This document shows, piece by piece, positions 34,078 to 42,831 of a DNA stretch of 64,000 bases. Numbering within the stretch: the stretch's first letter is position 1; each line of letters opens with the position of its first letter. Where the stretch lies: NCBI GenBank assembly GCA_965278945.1, contig OZ257128.1, forward strand, positions 3,038,001 through 3,102,000. Reading direction: 5' to 3'. The DNA comes from UBA10649 sp965278945 (lineage in GTDB: Bacteria; Actinomycetota; Actinomycetes; S36-B12). A program made the position numbers and the translations under genes. The notes under the pieces are model-generated. The model saw only the letters and a list, made by a program, of their open reading frames with translations. It searched no databases and had not been told where the DNA came from.

Positions 34078-35064
34078 ATGACCAGCGCGATCATCACCGG
34101 TGCGGCCGGCCAGGACGGCATCCTGCTGTCGCAGTTACTCATTGCCGAAGATGTCGACGTTGTCGGTCTGGTGAAGCCGGGCACCGATGCGTCCGTGCTG
34201 CTTCGTTACGCCCCGGCGGTCACGGTTGTCGAATGCGATCTCGGCGACGCCACCGTGTTTCGCGACGCGCTCCTGGACACCCATCCCGATCAGATCTACA
34301 ACTTCGGCGGCGTCAGTTCGATCATGGAGTCGGTCAACAATCCGGAGATGACACACCTGGTCAATGTGGGTGCCGTAGAGACCATCCTCGCGGTCATGCG
34401 CGAGATCGGTCCCGGACGCGAGTGCCGGTTCGTCCAGGCCGCATCCGGGACCGTCTTCGAGGGCAGCGAGATCTCTCCACAGAACGAGACGACCCCTCGA
34501 GCTCCGCGTACCCCGTACGCGATCGCCAAGGCTCGCACTCTCGAACTCATCGCCGAGGCTCGTTCGCGCGACGGACTCTTCGCGTCGGCCGCGATCTTGT
34601 ACAACCACGAGTCGCCGTTGCGCGGCAGCGGTTTCGTCACCCGACGGATCACCGAGGCCGCAGCGCAGATTGCCGCTGGCAGACTGGATGTGCTCGAGCT
34701 TGGCAACATCGATGTCTGCCGAGACTGGGGCTGGGCGCCGGACTACGTCCGCGGCATGAAGCTGATGATGGATGCCGAGCGCCCGGATGACTTCGTGCTG
34801 GCAACCGGTGAGGTCAACTGGTTGCGCGACTTCCTCGAACTGGCCTTCACTGCGGCGGGCGTTGCCGACTGGAACGATCACGTTCGTACGCGGGAGGATC
34901 TCAGGCGTACAACTGACCCGAGCGTGCTGCGGGGCGACAGCAGCAAGGCGGTGCGCGATCTCGGCTGGCAGCGCACGAAGTCGTTCCCCCAGATTGCGGA
35001 GGCGATGGTCGCCTACGACCAACTCCTCCTCCAGAACCCCCGGGCGCTCTGGCACGAGACATGA
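34078..35064 (+). CDS. GMD-like SDR enzyme with altered catalytic triad (possible GDP-deoxyhexose reductase/epimerase)
   Basis: A 328-aa SDR protein clearly related to GMD: AIITGAAGQDGILLSQLL, YNFGGVSSIMES, NHESPLRGSGFVTRRI, LGNIDVCRDWGWAPDYV and FVLATGEVNWLRDFL. Where GMD has T-S-E, this protein reads AASGTVFEG, so the dehydratase Glu is replaced; Tyr and Lys remain (RTPYAIAKA). It is therefore likely to catalyse the next step, for example reduction at C4 to GDP-rhamnose, or an epimerisation, rather than dehydration. That is inference. It is coupled by ATGA to the GT4 downstream. Confidence 0.8.
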   Translation: MTSAIITGAAGQDGILLSQLLIAEDVDVVGLVKPGTDASVLLRYAPAVTVVECDLGDATVFRDALLDTHPDQIYNFGGVSSIMESVNNPEMTHLVNVGAVETILAVMREIGPGRECRFVQAASGTVFEGSEISPQNETTPRAPRTPYAIAKARTLELIAEARSRDGLFASAAILYNHESPLRGSGFVTRRITEAAAQIAAGRLDVLELGNIDVCRDWGWAPDYVRGMKLMMDAERPDDFVLATGEVNWLRDFLELAFTAAGVADWNDHVRTREDLRRTTDPSVLRGDSSKAVRDLGWQRTKSFPQIAEAMVAYDQLLLQNPRALWHET

Positions 35065-37838
35065 CCACCGCCCGAGAGGGAAGGTCGTCGTCGCTGGGCA
35101 AGGCCAAGGCCGTGGCCGCGTTCCGGGCACGACAGGCGGTTCGTCACCTGCCTCCTGGGGTGGAGGCGGCGATCATCCGACGCCGTCACCTGCGGCTGGT
35201 CACCGCCAACATGGTCGAGCGGATCGACCCGGCGTACCTGGGCGTTCCACCCGCCGACGTCGTCGACTGGATCGTCCCGCTGGGAATGCCGGACCCTCCG
35301 TCGGCGGGACTGAACGTGCACGCCTTCACCACGACCGACGCCGCTGGTGCTCGCGCCTGGCTCGCCGCTGGTCCCTATGACACGGACGAACTTCTCGAAC
35401 GGCGTACCGACAACCTCTATGACGAGCTGGGGCGCACGGCAGACGCGCTGAGGCAGAGACTGGCCATCGCGAACCGACCGGCAGGCAAGCACTGGGCTGG
35501 CGGGAATCGGGTGCTGTTCGATGCCCGATGCCTGCAGACCTCGACTCTCGGTCCCCGCGGAATCGGCCGATTCGCTAGGGCAGCACTGCTGGGTGCGCGT
35601 GACTCCGTGGGCGATTCACGACTGGTACTGCTCGTCGATCCCGGCCTCGACGAGCTTGCGGCGGAGCTCGTCGGCGAGTGCACCCAGGTCACGCATGTGG
35701 ACGAGCGCACCGTCGCGTCGTACAGCGTTCTCGTGCAGCCGTCACCGATGACCGCGAGCGCCGAGCCGATTGTGACGCTGCTGCACTCCACCGCGCACAA
35801 GATCGCGGTCGTCTTCGACTTCATCCCCCTTCACTACCCGACCGTGTACCTGCGCGACCCTGCGTCGAGGATCGGTTACGCGGCCGCGCTCGACGGACTG
35901 CGCTGCTACGACGACTTCGTGTGCATCTCGCACCTTGCCCGCGCAGAGCTCGCCACGATCCTCGGGCGCTCCTTCGATGGACCTGACGCGGACCGAGCGG
36001 TCGTCGCGTGGCCTCGCGATGTCATGACCGGAAGCGGCATGGAGTCGTCCGCGGGGCGAACCGGGCCGATCGTCGTTATGACAGGTGACGAGCCGCGCAA
36101 GAACACGTTCGGCGCACTCGCCGCGATCGGAGCCGCGACTGCCGGCTCCGCGGAGCCTCGCGATGTTGTCGTCATGGGCATGTCGGGGCACGAGGCCCTG
36201 GTGCACCATCTGTCGATCTGGGCAGCGATGCGACCGGGCGAGGCAACCACTGTCGGCAGGCTCAACGACGAGGAGATGGACGAGCTCCTGACTCGCGCCA
36301 GTCTCGTCGTCGTCGCCTCCTTCGACGAGGGGCTGTCGTTGCCCATCATCGAGGCGTTGCGCTCAGGTGCACCCGTGGTGGCCTCGGATATTCCTGCGCA
36401 CCGTGAGCTGATCGGGAGCGGGTCGTACCTTGCCGACCCGGCCAGTCCGGCGAGCATGGAACGCGCGATCCGGCGTCACCGTGGCAGATCCGCGACACAC
36501 GCGCGCGAGCTGCGGACGCTGAACCAGCACCGCCACGGTGTCCTCGAGGAGGTCATCGGGTCGAAGATCCGCGCTCACGTCCGCGCCACGGGCGTGGATC
36601 TGCCAGCCGCTGCGGTCTATGTCGGGGGGCGCCCGCTTCGGGTCGGCATCGGCACGCCGTGGGCTCCGCAGCGCACGGGAGTGGCCGACTTCTCGACGAC
36701 CACGACCCTTGAGCTCGCGCGACTATGCGACGTCACGGTGTACACGACAGCGGATGCCGACGTTGCGGGCAGCGCACCCGAGGGCGTTCGCATCCGGTCA
36801 GCGGGGGTCGCCGACGCGCTGTCCGCTAAGGACGACGTCTTCGTCTCGGTGGTGGGCAACAGCCACTTCCACCTGCCATTTCTCGAAGTGATCGAGCATG
36901 TCGACTCGGTTGTCGTGTCCCACGACACCCGCCTGGTCGAGATGTACATGGCGTTGCGGGGCCAAGGCGGCGTCGAGAAACTGATGCTGCGCGGCACAGG
37001 CGAGCGCGCCCTGCGGCCACCGCTGGATGACCAGATCGACGACATGCGCCTCCTCCAGAACACGGGCTTCTGGGAGGTTGCACGCCGCGCTCGGATGCTG
37101 ATCCTCCACTCGCCGTCCGCTGCTCCGAGGATCGCCGCGGAGACTGGCGTCACCCCCCGGCTGCTTCCCTTCGCCAATCAGCGGACCCCGCGCGAGGAAC
37201 ACCTCACACCCGAGCACCGCTCGGCTGCTCGACGACGCCTCGGCTTCGACGACGGAGCCTTCGCGGGCACGGTGCACCTGGCGTCCTTCGGTTTCGTCGA
37301 CGTGCGCACCAAGATGACCGATGTGGTCGTCGAGGCCGCGGCCTGGCTCAGTCAGTGGGGGCACCGCGTCAGCCTTCATCTCGTCGGTGCCGCGAGTGCC
37401 GACGAGATCGCGACGCTGACTCGTCGCGCGCGCGAGGCCGGCGTCGCGAACTTCTCGATCACGGGTTTCGTCGACGACGCCCAGTTCCGCGACTACCTGC
37501 TTGCGATCGACGTTGGCGTGCAGTTGCGGATCGGCCCGCTGCTGGGCGTCAGCGGACCCCTGAGCGATCTCGCGGCCTTCGGCACGCCGAGCATCGCCAG
37601 CAATGGACTGGCGGTCGATGTCGACACCCCCGCCTACGTGGACCGACTGCCCGATTACGTCAGTCCGGTGATGGTCGCCGAGGCGATCGAGCATCGACTC
37701 GCGAACCCGATCTCGCACGACGAGCGCGAGCAGCTTCGCCGTGAGTACCTGGAGCGCAAGTCCCCCCGTCGGTACGCCGAGCAGCTGCTCGGACTGCTGA
37801 CCGAGGTAGCCACGACTCCAGGGCGGGGGCAGTCCTGA
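35061..37838 (+). CDS. Double-module glycosyltransferase family 4
   Basis: A 925-aa protein with two GT-B modules. Module 1 (about 150-490) starts VLFDARCLQTSTLGPRGIGRFAR and has VMTGDEPRKNTFGAL and the VVASFDEGLSLPIIEAL E-x7-E site. Module 2 (about 525-905) starts LRVGIGTPWAPQRTGVADFSTTT and has VHLASFGFVDVRTKMTDVV; its donor-site glutamates are less clear (VQLRIGPLLGVSGPLSDLAAFG). One protein may add two sugars. ATG 35061 overlaps the stop of the GMD-like gene, so GDP-deoxyhexose is a plausible donor (inference). Confidence 0.86.
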   Translation: MTTAREGRSSSLGKAKAVAAFRARQAVRHLPPGVEAAIIRRRHLRLVTANMVERIDPAYLGVPPADVVDWIVPLGMPDPPSAGLNVHAFTTTDAAGARAWLAAGPYDTDELLERRTDNLYDELGRTADALRQRLAIANRPAGKHWAGGNRVLFDARCLQTSTLGPRGIGRFARAALLGARDSVGDSRLVLLVDPGLDELAAELVGECTQVTHVDERTVASYSVLVQPSPMTASAEPIVTLLHSTAHKIAVVFDFIPLHYPTVYLRDPASRIGYAAALDGLRCYDDFVCISHLARAELATILGRSFDGPDADRAVVAWPRDVMTGSGMESSAGRTGPIVVMTGDEPRKNTFGALAAIGAATAGSAEPRDVVVMGMSGHEALVHHLSIWAAMRPGEATTVGRLNDEEMDELLTRASLVVVASFDEGLSLPIIEALRSGAPVVASDIPAHRELIGSGSYLADPASPASMERAIRRHRGRSATHARELRTLNQHRHGVLEEVIGSKIRAHVRATGVDLPAAAVYVGGRPLRVGIGTPWAPQRTGVADFSTTTTLELARLCDVTVYTTADADVAGSAPEGVRIRSAGVADALSAKDDVFVSVVGNSHFHLPFLEVIEHVDSVVVSHDTRLVEMYMALRGQGGVEKLMLRGTGERALRPPLDDQIDDMRLLQNTGFWEVARRARMLILHSPSAAPRIAAETGVTPRLLPFANQRTPREEHLTPEHRSAARRRLGFDDGAFAGTVHLASFGFVDVRTKMTDVVVEAAAWLSQWGHRVSLHLVGAASADEIATLTRRAREAGVANFSITGFVDDAQFRDYLLAIDVGVQLRIGPLLGVSGPLSDLAAFGTPSIASNGLAVDVDTPAYVDRLPDYVSPVMVAEAIEHRLANPISHDEREQLRREYLERKSPRRYAEQLLGLLTEVATTPGRGQS

Positions 37839-38980
37839 TGCGCGTCGGAATCGACATCGAGCAGTTCGTGACCGACACCTATGGATCCGGGATTCAGCGC
37901 GTGCTTCAGTACCTGGCGACGGACTGGCCATCTGATGAGGTCGTCGCCGACTTCGTTGTTCCGGTCGGAGATCACCTCTCCCCCTTGAGTCCCGCGCAGG
38001 CGGGCGTCCTGCTGTCGATTCCGTTCGAGCCGCGCGATCCGCAGGCCGACCTCCGCGTCCTGGTTCGTGATCATCTGGACAGCCTCGACCTCCCGCGTAT
38101 CGACCGCGAGGAGCTCGTCGCGACCTATGACGCTTGGCTGCTGCCCGAGGTCTCTTACCTGCCTTCGGTCCTGGAACGGTTCGAGTCCTTCATCGGACGC
38201 ACACCGACCGCGATGATCGGCTACGACACCCTGCCGATGAGTGAGCCGGCGAACTACCGCTTCAAGCCAGGGTCGGCGGCATGGGTGAGCGAGTACTTCC
38301 GCCATCTCGCGGCCGCCGACTCGGTCGTCTGCATCAGCGACTACTCCCGCGACAGCATCATCACCCGCCTTCGACGGGATCCTGGCCTGCCGATCTCCGT
38401 CGCGCATCCCGGCGGAGATCATCTGGCGATCCGTGAGGGAAGGCCGCCCGCGCGACCGTTATTCACCCGCCTGGGGACCATGGAAGCGCGCAAGATGCCC
38501 CTGGAGATCCTCAATGCGTTCATCGAGGCGGTATCCGATCACGGCGTTCAGGCGGACCTGCTGTTCGTGGGCAGCCCGTCAGCGTCCGATGAGTCGATCA
38601 ACTCCGCCGTTTGCCAGGCGATCGCCGATGGTCTACCGATTCGGTGGGTCCAGGGCGCAGCGGACGGGGACGTTCTCGACCTGCTGAACGAGTCGAGCGT
38701 GTTCTTGTCGATTGGCACCGAGGGCTACGGGATCCCTGTGCTCGAGGCCATCCGCATGGGCACGCCGGTGATCTACGACGGGGTGCAGCCTGCCGGGGAG
38801 GTCATGCAGGGCCGTGGCGCCCGCCGAGTGCCGTCCATGAGGCATGAGGACTTGGTCGGCATGTTCGTCGACTACGCGATCCCCGGCGCCCTCTCGGGCC
38901 TGCGGTCCGAGGTCACGCCGGCACAGGTCCCGACATGGGCGGAGTTCGCCAGGCAGGTCGCGTTCAGCCTGCCAGCGTGA
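37838..38980 (+). CDS. Glycosyltransferase family 4
   Basis: A 380-aa GT-B enzyme. The N-terminus VGIDIEQFVTDTYGSGIQRVLQYL resembles mannosyltransferase-like GT4 enzymes. LFTRLGTMEARKMPLEIL and VFLSIGTEGYGIPVLEAIRMG carry the donor-site E-x7-E. The start overlaps the preceding stop by one base (TGATG). The 3' end overlaps the convergent methyltransferase gene by 17 bp. Confidence 0.86.
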   Translation: MRVGIDIEQFVTDTYGSGIQRVLQYLATDWPSDEVVADFVVPVGDHLSPLSPAQAGVLLSIPFEPRDPQADLRVLVRDHLDSLDLPRIDREELVATYDAWLLPEVSYLPSVLERFESFIGRTPTAMIGYDTLPMSEPANYRFKPGSAAWVSEYFRHLAAADSVVCISDYSRDSIITRLRRDPGLPISVAHPGGDHLAIREGRPPARPLFTRLGTMEARKMPLEILNAFIEAVSDHGVQADLLFVGSPSASDESINSAVCQAIADGLPIRWVQGAADGDVLDLLNESSVFLSIGTEGYGIPVLEAIRMGTPVIYDGVQPAGEVMQGRGARRVPSMRHEDLVGMFVDYAIPGALSGLRSEVTPAQVPTWAEFARQVAFSLPA

Positions 38981-39854
38981 CTGCAGGCTCGCGCATGAGT
39001 GGGATCCGCGCCGGCGAGATGCCAATGCCCGCCCCGGGATACCAGTGATCCGCGGGCTTCTCGGCGAAGAAGACGAACGGGCGACCCGTGCGTTCGGCAA
39101 AGGAGCGCAGGGAATCCGTGACGTGGCTGTTGTCGCCGAGGATCAGTGACGCGTCCGAGAGCATGTCGAAGACCTCCGCGTACTCGTCAGCCTCGTAGGC
39201 CGAACTGTGATCGCTGTCATTGATGAAGATGTCGATGCACGCGTCACTGTCGCGAAGCGAGGTGAGGGAGTCCCCGAAGAGGATCTCTCCGTACGCCGAA
39301 TAGGGGTTGGTGAACAGGACTCCGGCAGCCGGATCGATGTCGGTTCCGAAGTACCTGCCGTGACTGCCCTCCCTGGCGTTGCGCATGAGCGCCCGGGTGA
39401 TGACGCAGGCACCGACGCCGTGGTGCACCCCGGTCTCGACGACGACTCGTGGCTTGAGAATGCGAATGAACGCGTACCAGCCGATGCGCCGTCCGAAGGC
39501 GACTTCGACGTCACGAGTGTCCTGACGCGATGACAGCCTGCTCTCCAGATGCTGGAGCAGTTCGAGGTCGTTCTCGATCTCGTCCAGGTAGGTCATGACG
39601 GTCGCGGGAGACACCCCCGTGACCAGCGCGATCAAGTGCGCGAGGTCGGCGCGATTCGCCTCGGTAAGCGAGTAGTAGAAGTTGTCATCCTCGGTGTGGC
39701 GGCGCGTCCAGGCCCGAATCTGCGAGGTGCTCGGGGAGAAATAGCCACGCGCCATCCTGCTTCTGCGATGGCGACGGTCCATTTCGATGAGGGGAGCACC
39801 GAGCCGTCGAGCAAGGGAGCGCCAGGAGGGAGCACGTTCGCTCGACTGATTCAT
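38964..39854 (-). CDS. Class I SAM-dependent methyltransferase (CmcI/Methyltransf_24-like)
   Basis: A 296-aa protein. A helical N-terminal region precedes the SAM domain with VVVETGVHHGVGACVITRAL, YFGTDIDPAAG and DIFINDSDHS, the latter resembling the metal-binding loop of cephalosporin-hydroxylase-like and rhamnosyl O-methyltransferases. ATG 39854 lies 5 bp from a perfect 12-bp palindrome (39860-39871). It is convergent with the GT4 before it. Confidence 0.78.
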   Translation of the reverse strand: MNQSSERAPSWRSLARRLGAPLIEMDRRHRRSRMARGYFSPSTSQIRAWTRRHTEDDNFYYSLTEANRADLAHLIALVTGVSPATVMTYLDEIENDLELLQHLESRLSSRQDTRDVEVAFGRRIGWYAFIRILKPRVVVETGVHHGVGACVITRALMRNAREGSHGRYFGTDIDPAAGVLFTNPYSAYGEILFGDSLTSLRDSDACIDIFINDSDHSSAYEADEYAEVFDMLSDASLILGDNSHVTDSLRSFAERTGRPFVFFAEKPADHWYPGAGIGISPARIPLMREPAVTLAG

Positions 39855-39859
39855 ATCTA

Positions 39860-39871
39860 GTGGGTACCCAC
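39860..39871. promoter_or_regulatory. Perfect 12-bp palindrome upstream of the methyltransferase
   Basis: GTGGGTACCCAC is a perfect palindrome lying 5 bp upstream of the minus-strand ATG 39854, in the 89-bp divergent intergenic region. It may be an operator. Confidence 0.35.
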
Positions 39872-39931
39872 AATCGCGAATCTGACTCGCGTGAGCGGGG
39901 AAGCCTCCCTTCGCGTTCGGGGGGACTCGGA

Positions 39932-39937
39932 TACCGT
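39932..39937 (+). promoter_or_regulatory. -10 box TACCGT, leaderless-type
   Basis: TACCGT lies 6 nt before ATG 39944; no Shine-Dalgarno is present. Confidence 0.5.
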
Positions 39938-39943
39938 CGTGCC

Positions 39944-40672
39944 ATGACTGTCGGCCGCACCCTCGTGGCGATCCCCGCCTGGAACGAGGAAGGCTCGATC
40001 GAGAGCGTCATCGCCCGAGTGCGCGAGCACCGTGCGGATGCGGACATCCTCGTGGTCAGCGACGGATCGACCGACCGTACGGCGGAACTCGCGCGTGCCG
40101 CCGGGGCCACCGTCGTGACCTTGCCATTCAACGTCGGCGTGGGAGGTGCCATGCGCACCGCCTTCCTCCATGCCGCGCGCAATGGCTACTCGGCGATGGT
40201 CCAGGTTGATGCCGATGGGCAGCACGAGCCTGCCGAACTCGATGCGCTGATCTCCGGGCTTGACGAGGCAGACATCGTGGTCGGCTCGCGATTTCATCCG
40301 GACTCGACCTACGTCGTCAAAGGCCCTCGTCGTTGGGCGATGACGTTGCTCTCGTGGTCGATCAGCCGCATGGCGGGCACCCCGATCAGTGACACGACCT
40401 CCGGTTTCCGGTCTGCCGGCCCCAAGGCCATCGCCCTGTTCGCCGTCGACTACCCGGCCGAGTACTTGGGTGACACGGTCGGCTCCTTGGCTATTGCCGT
40501 TCGTCGCGGGCTGGTCGTCCGCGAGGCTCCGGTCACCATGTACTTCCGGGAGTACGGGAGACCGAGCAAGAATGCGATCTGGTCCACGCTGTATCTGGGC
40601 CGCGCGGGCCTGGCACTGCTCGTGACGATGCTGCAGGGTGGCGCGAAGGCGCACAAGGAGGACCAGGCGTGA
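39944..40672 (+). CDS. DPM-like glycosyltransferase family 2 (polyprenyl-phosphate sugar synthase)
   Basis: A 242-aa GT2 related to dolichol/undecaprenyl-phosphate mannosyl- or glucosyltransferases: LVAIPAWNEEGSIESVI, ILVVSDGSTD, TLPFNVGVGGAMRTAF, QVDADGQHEP, VVGSRF and DTTSGFRSAG. Such enzymes make a polyprenyl-phosphate sugar that is flipped and used by membrane GT-C enzymes. The next gene, a DUF2304 protein, starts in its stop codon, a pairing often seen. ATG 39944 is leaderless. Confidence 0.9.
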   Translation: MTVGRTLVAIPAWNEEGSIESVIARVREHRADADILVVSDGSTDRTAELARAAGATVVTLPFNVGVGGAMRTAFLHAARNGYSAMVQVDADGQHEPAELDALISGLDEADIVVGSRFHPDSTYVVKGPRRWAMTLLSWSISRMAGTPISDTTSGFRSAGPKAIALFAVDYPAEYLGDTVGSLAIAVRRGLVVREAPVTMYFREYGRPSKNAIWSTLYLGRAGLALLVTMLQGGAKAHKEDQA

Positions 40673-41031
40673 CCGCCAACGTGCTGGCGGCCATTGCCGC
40701 GCTGATGGTCTTCGTCTTCATCCTGTGGCTTCTTCGGCGAGGGGTCCTCAAGGAGAAGTACGCGGTCCTGTGGATGGTCGTGGCGATCGTCGCCGCGTTC
40801 TTCGCGCTGGTCCCGGGGTCGACGAGATGGCTCAGTGATCGTGTCGGCGTCGAGATCCCGGCCAACCTCTTCTTCTTCATCACGTTGGTCCTGCTCGTGC
40901 TCGTCAGCGTGCAGTTGAGCTACGAACTGAGCCGCCATGAGGCGCGCATCCGGCGCCTGGCCGAGGAGACGGCCTTGCTCGAGGAGCGCCTGCGCCGCCT
41001 CGAGGCGCGGGAGAACGACACGGAGCAGTGA
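40669..41031 (+). CDS. DUF2304 membrane protein
   Basis: A 120-aa protein with three hydrophobic segments (residues about 3-22, 33-50 and 65-85), the family motif RGVLKEKYAVLWMV and a C-terminal coiled-coil-like charged stretch (HEARIRRLAEETALLEERLRRLE). DUF2304 genes are regularly adjacent to DPM-like GT2 genes and the product is suspected to help membrane attachment or flipping of polyprenyl-phosphate sugars; its function is unproven. It is coupled by GTGA on both sides. Confidence 0.87.
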   Translation: MTANVLAAIAALMVFVFILWLLRRGVLKEKYAVLWMVVAIVAAFFALVPGSTRWLSDRVGVEIPANLFFFITLVLLVLVSVQLSYELSRHEARIRRLAEETALLEERLRRLEARENDTEQ

Positions 41032-41957
41032 GCGTCGACCGCTGTGATGAGGCCGTGCTTCTCATCGGCTTCAACAGGCCGGACCTGCTCGCCGAGGTGA
41101 TCGACCGAGTTCGCCGTGTTGAGCCCCCGCGCGTCTACCTCGCCGTCGATGGACCACGAACTGGCCGATCAGGTGAGGCCGAGCGCGTGCTCGCGTGCCA
41201 GTCGCTTGCCGAGGCGATCGACTGGGATTGCGAGGTCCACACGCTCTTTCGCGAGGAGAACCTCGGATGCGGGCTCGGTGTCTCGGGAGCGATCTCGTGG
41301 TTCTTCGAGCACGAGGAGCGCGGCATCATCCTGGAGGACGACATCCTCGCCGACCCATCCTTCTTCGCCTTCGCGAGCGAACTACTTGAGCGCTATGCCG
41401 ATGACGAGCGAGTGTTCGCGATCACCGGGACGAACTTCGTCCCGCCGGACTACATGAGCGATCCGTCCTCGTACCGCTTCACGCGGGTGCCGATCGTGTG
41501 GGGCTGGGCCACCTGGCGGCGGGTCTGGCAGAACTACAGCTTCGATATCGAGGGCTGGCGTGCGCAGTTGCCCTCGCGTCGGGCCTGGCATGCGATGGGT
41601 CGCACGGCACCCGCGTATGTGTTCTGGTCGGCCAACTTCGACATGATGGCCCGGCACGCGGTCGACACGTGGGATCTGCAGTTGGTATTCGCCAGCATGG
41701 CGGCCGGACGCTACACGGCGGCGCCCCCGATGAACCTGGTCGAGAACGTTGGCTTCCGTGCCGACGCGACCCACACGCAGCGAACTCCTGAGTACCTCCG
41801 TGCGGTGGAGTCGATTTCCCTGCCCACCACGCCGGTACCGGTGGAGCTCGACGAACGCGCCGACCGCTGGCTGATGCGCCATGTCTACGGGGCATCTCTT
41901 CCCGGACTCGCGGCACAGGCCGGGCGCGGAATACGGCAGTTCACCCGCCGCAAGTAG
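41028..41957 (+). CDS. GT-A glycosyltransferase, HlpA-like family
   Basis: A 309-aa protein: AVLLIGFNRPDLLAEVIDRV, VYLAVDGPR, NLGCGLGVSGAI, GIILEDDILADPSFFAF with the EDD metal motif, and WGWATWRRVW. It is paralogous to the enzyme at 51466-52365, which shares EDD and WGWATWRR. GTG 41028 overlaps the DUF2304 stop. Its position suggests a last step in this three-gene operon (inference). Confidence 0.82.
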   Translation: MSVDRCDEAVLLIGFNRPDLLAEVIDRVRRVEPPRVYLAVDGPRTGRSGEAERVLACQSLAEAIDWDCEVHTLFREENLGCGLGVSGAISWFFEHEERGIILEDDILADPSFFAFASELLERYADDERVFAITGTNFVPPDYMSDPSSYRFTRVPIVWGWATWRRVWQNYSFDIEGWRAQLPSRRAWHAMGRTAPAYVFWSANFDMMARHAVDTWDLQLVFASMAAGRYTAAPPMNLVENVGFRADATHTQRTPEYLRAVESISLPTTPVPVELDERADRWLMRHVYGASLPGLAAQAGRGIRQFTRRK

Positions 41958-41960
41958 GCA

Positions 41961-42722
41961 TCAGCCTCTATCGAGAGGGTCGTGCTGGAAGTCACGCTCG
42001 AACAGGCACGAGCGGCCCCAGACGCGGGTGAGCTTCAAGCCCTGCGCCTCGAGGAACTGCGCCACGGGGTGGCTGGCGACCTCGTACGCGGGTAGCACGA
42101 TCTCGACCAGGCACCGTTCGACGGGCCAGCGGCTCCAGTCCAAGGACTTGATCACCTCGAGATCCTCACCCTCGACGTCGACGCTGAGCAGGTCTATAGC
42201 GCCGGTGACGCCATACCGCTCAAGGATCGTGGTCAGCGGCGTGACGGTCATGGACTCCTGGGACTGCAGTTCCCAGCCGAGATCGACCAACTGCCGCGCC
42301 CGATCGGCGTCGAGGGTGCTGAGGGTCGCCTCGCGAAAGCGCCAGAAGGTCTCTTCCCGCTCGCGACCGACGAGTGCGGTCACGTTGGTATCGCGCGGAC
42401 GCCGTCTGCCGAAGACAGCGTCGAAGTCGGGGGAGAAGTCGATGTTGATGCCGTGCCAGCCCTTGTCGTAGAGCTTGCGCGTGACGGAGTAGCGGTCGGG
42501 GTGGTGTGCACCGACGTCGACGTAGAAGCCGGTCGCCGGGAACAACTCGTCGAACACGAAGTCCTCGCCGTCTTGGGACCACGACAGCGAGGGCAGGGTT
42601 CCGGTGGCCTTCACGGTCTCGGCGACACCACTGCTGACGTACCAGGCGAAGCCCCGCCGACCGGTGGACCGGAACGGGACGGCCGCCCAAGCGCCCAGCA
42701 CGCGCACTCCCTGCTTGATCAC
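41961..42722 (-). CDS. FkbM family methyltransferase
   Basis: A 253-aa protein: SQDGEDFVFDELFPATGFYVDVGAHHPDR as a one-domain FkbM core, with GINIDFSPDFDAVF and the family motif DLLSVDVEGEDLEVIKSLDW. GTG 42722 has an AGAGGTGA Shine-Dalgarno. It is convergent with the HlpA-like gene (3 bp between stops) and divergent from the UDP-xylose synthase gene. Confidence 0.87.
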   Translation of the reverse strand: MIKQGVRVLGAWAAVPFRSTGRRGFAWYVSSGVAETVKATGTLPSLSWSQDGEDFVFDELFPATGFYVDVGAHHPDRYSVTRKLYDKGWHGINIDFSPDFDAVFGRRRPRDTNVTALVGREREETFWRFREATLSTLDADRARQLVDLGWELQSQESMTVTPLTTILERYGVTGAIDLLSVDVEGEDLEVIKSLDWSRWPVERCLVEIVLPAYEVASHPVAQFLEAQGLKLTRVWGRSCLFERDFQHDPLDRG

Positions 42723-42767
42723 CAGTCACCTCTATCTCGCCTGACATGAGCGGCCATGCTCGAACGG

Positions 42768-42773
42768 TAGACT
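42768..42773 (+). promoter_or_regulatory. Candidate -10 box TAGACT for UDP-xylose synthase
   Basis: TAGACT is followed by an approximately 55-nt leader containing a GCCCG/CGGGC mini-hairpin (42803-42817) and a GGGGGTG Shine-Dalgarno-like stretch before GTG 42832. Confidence 0.4.
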
Positions 42774-42831
42774 CGCACAGACCCGGAAGGCGGCATCTGG
42801 CTGCCCGGCCGGCGGGCCTGGGGGTGTCGGA

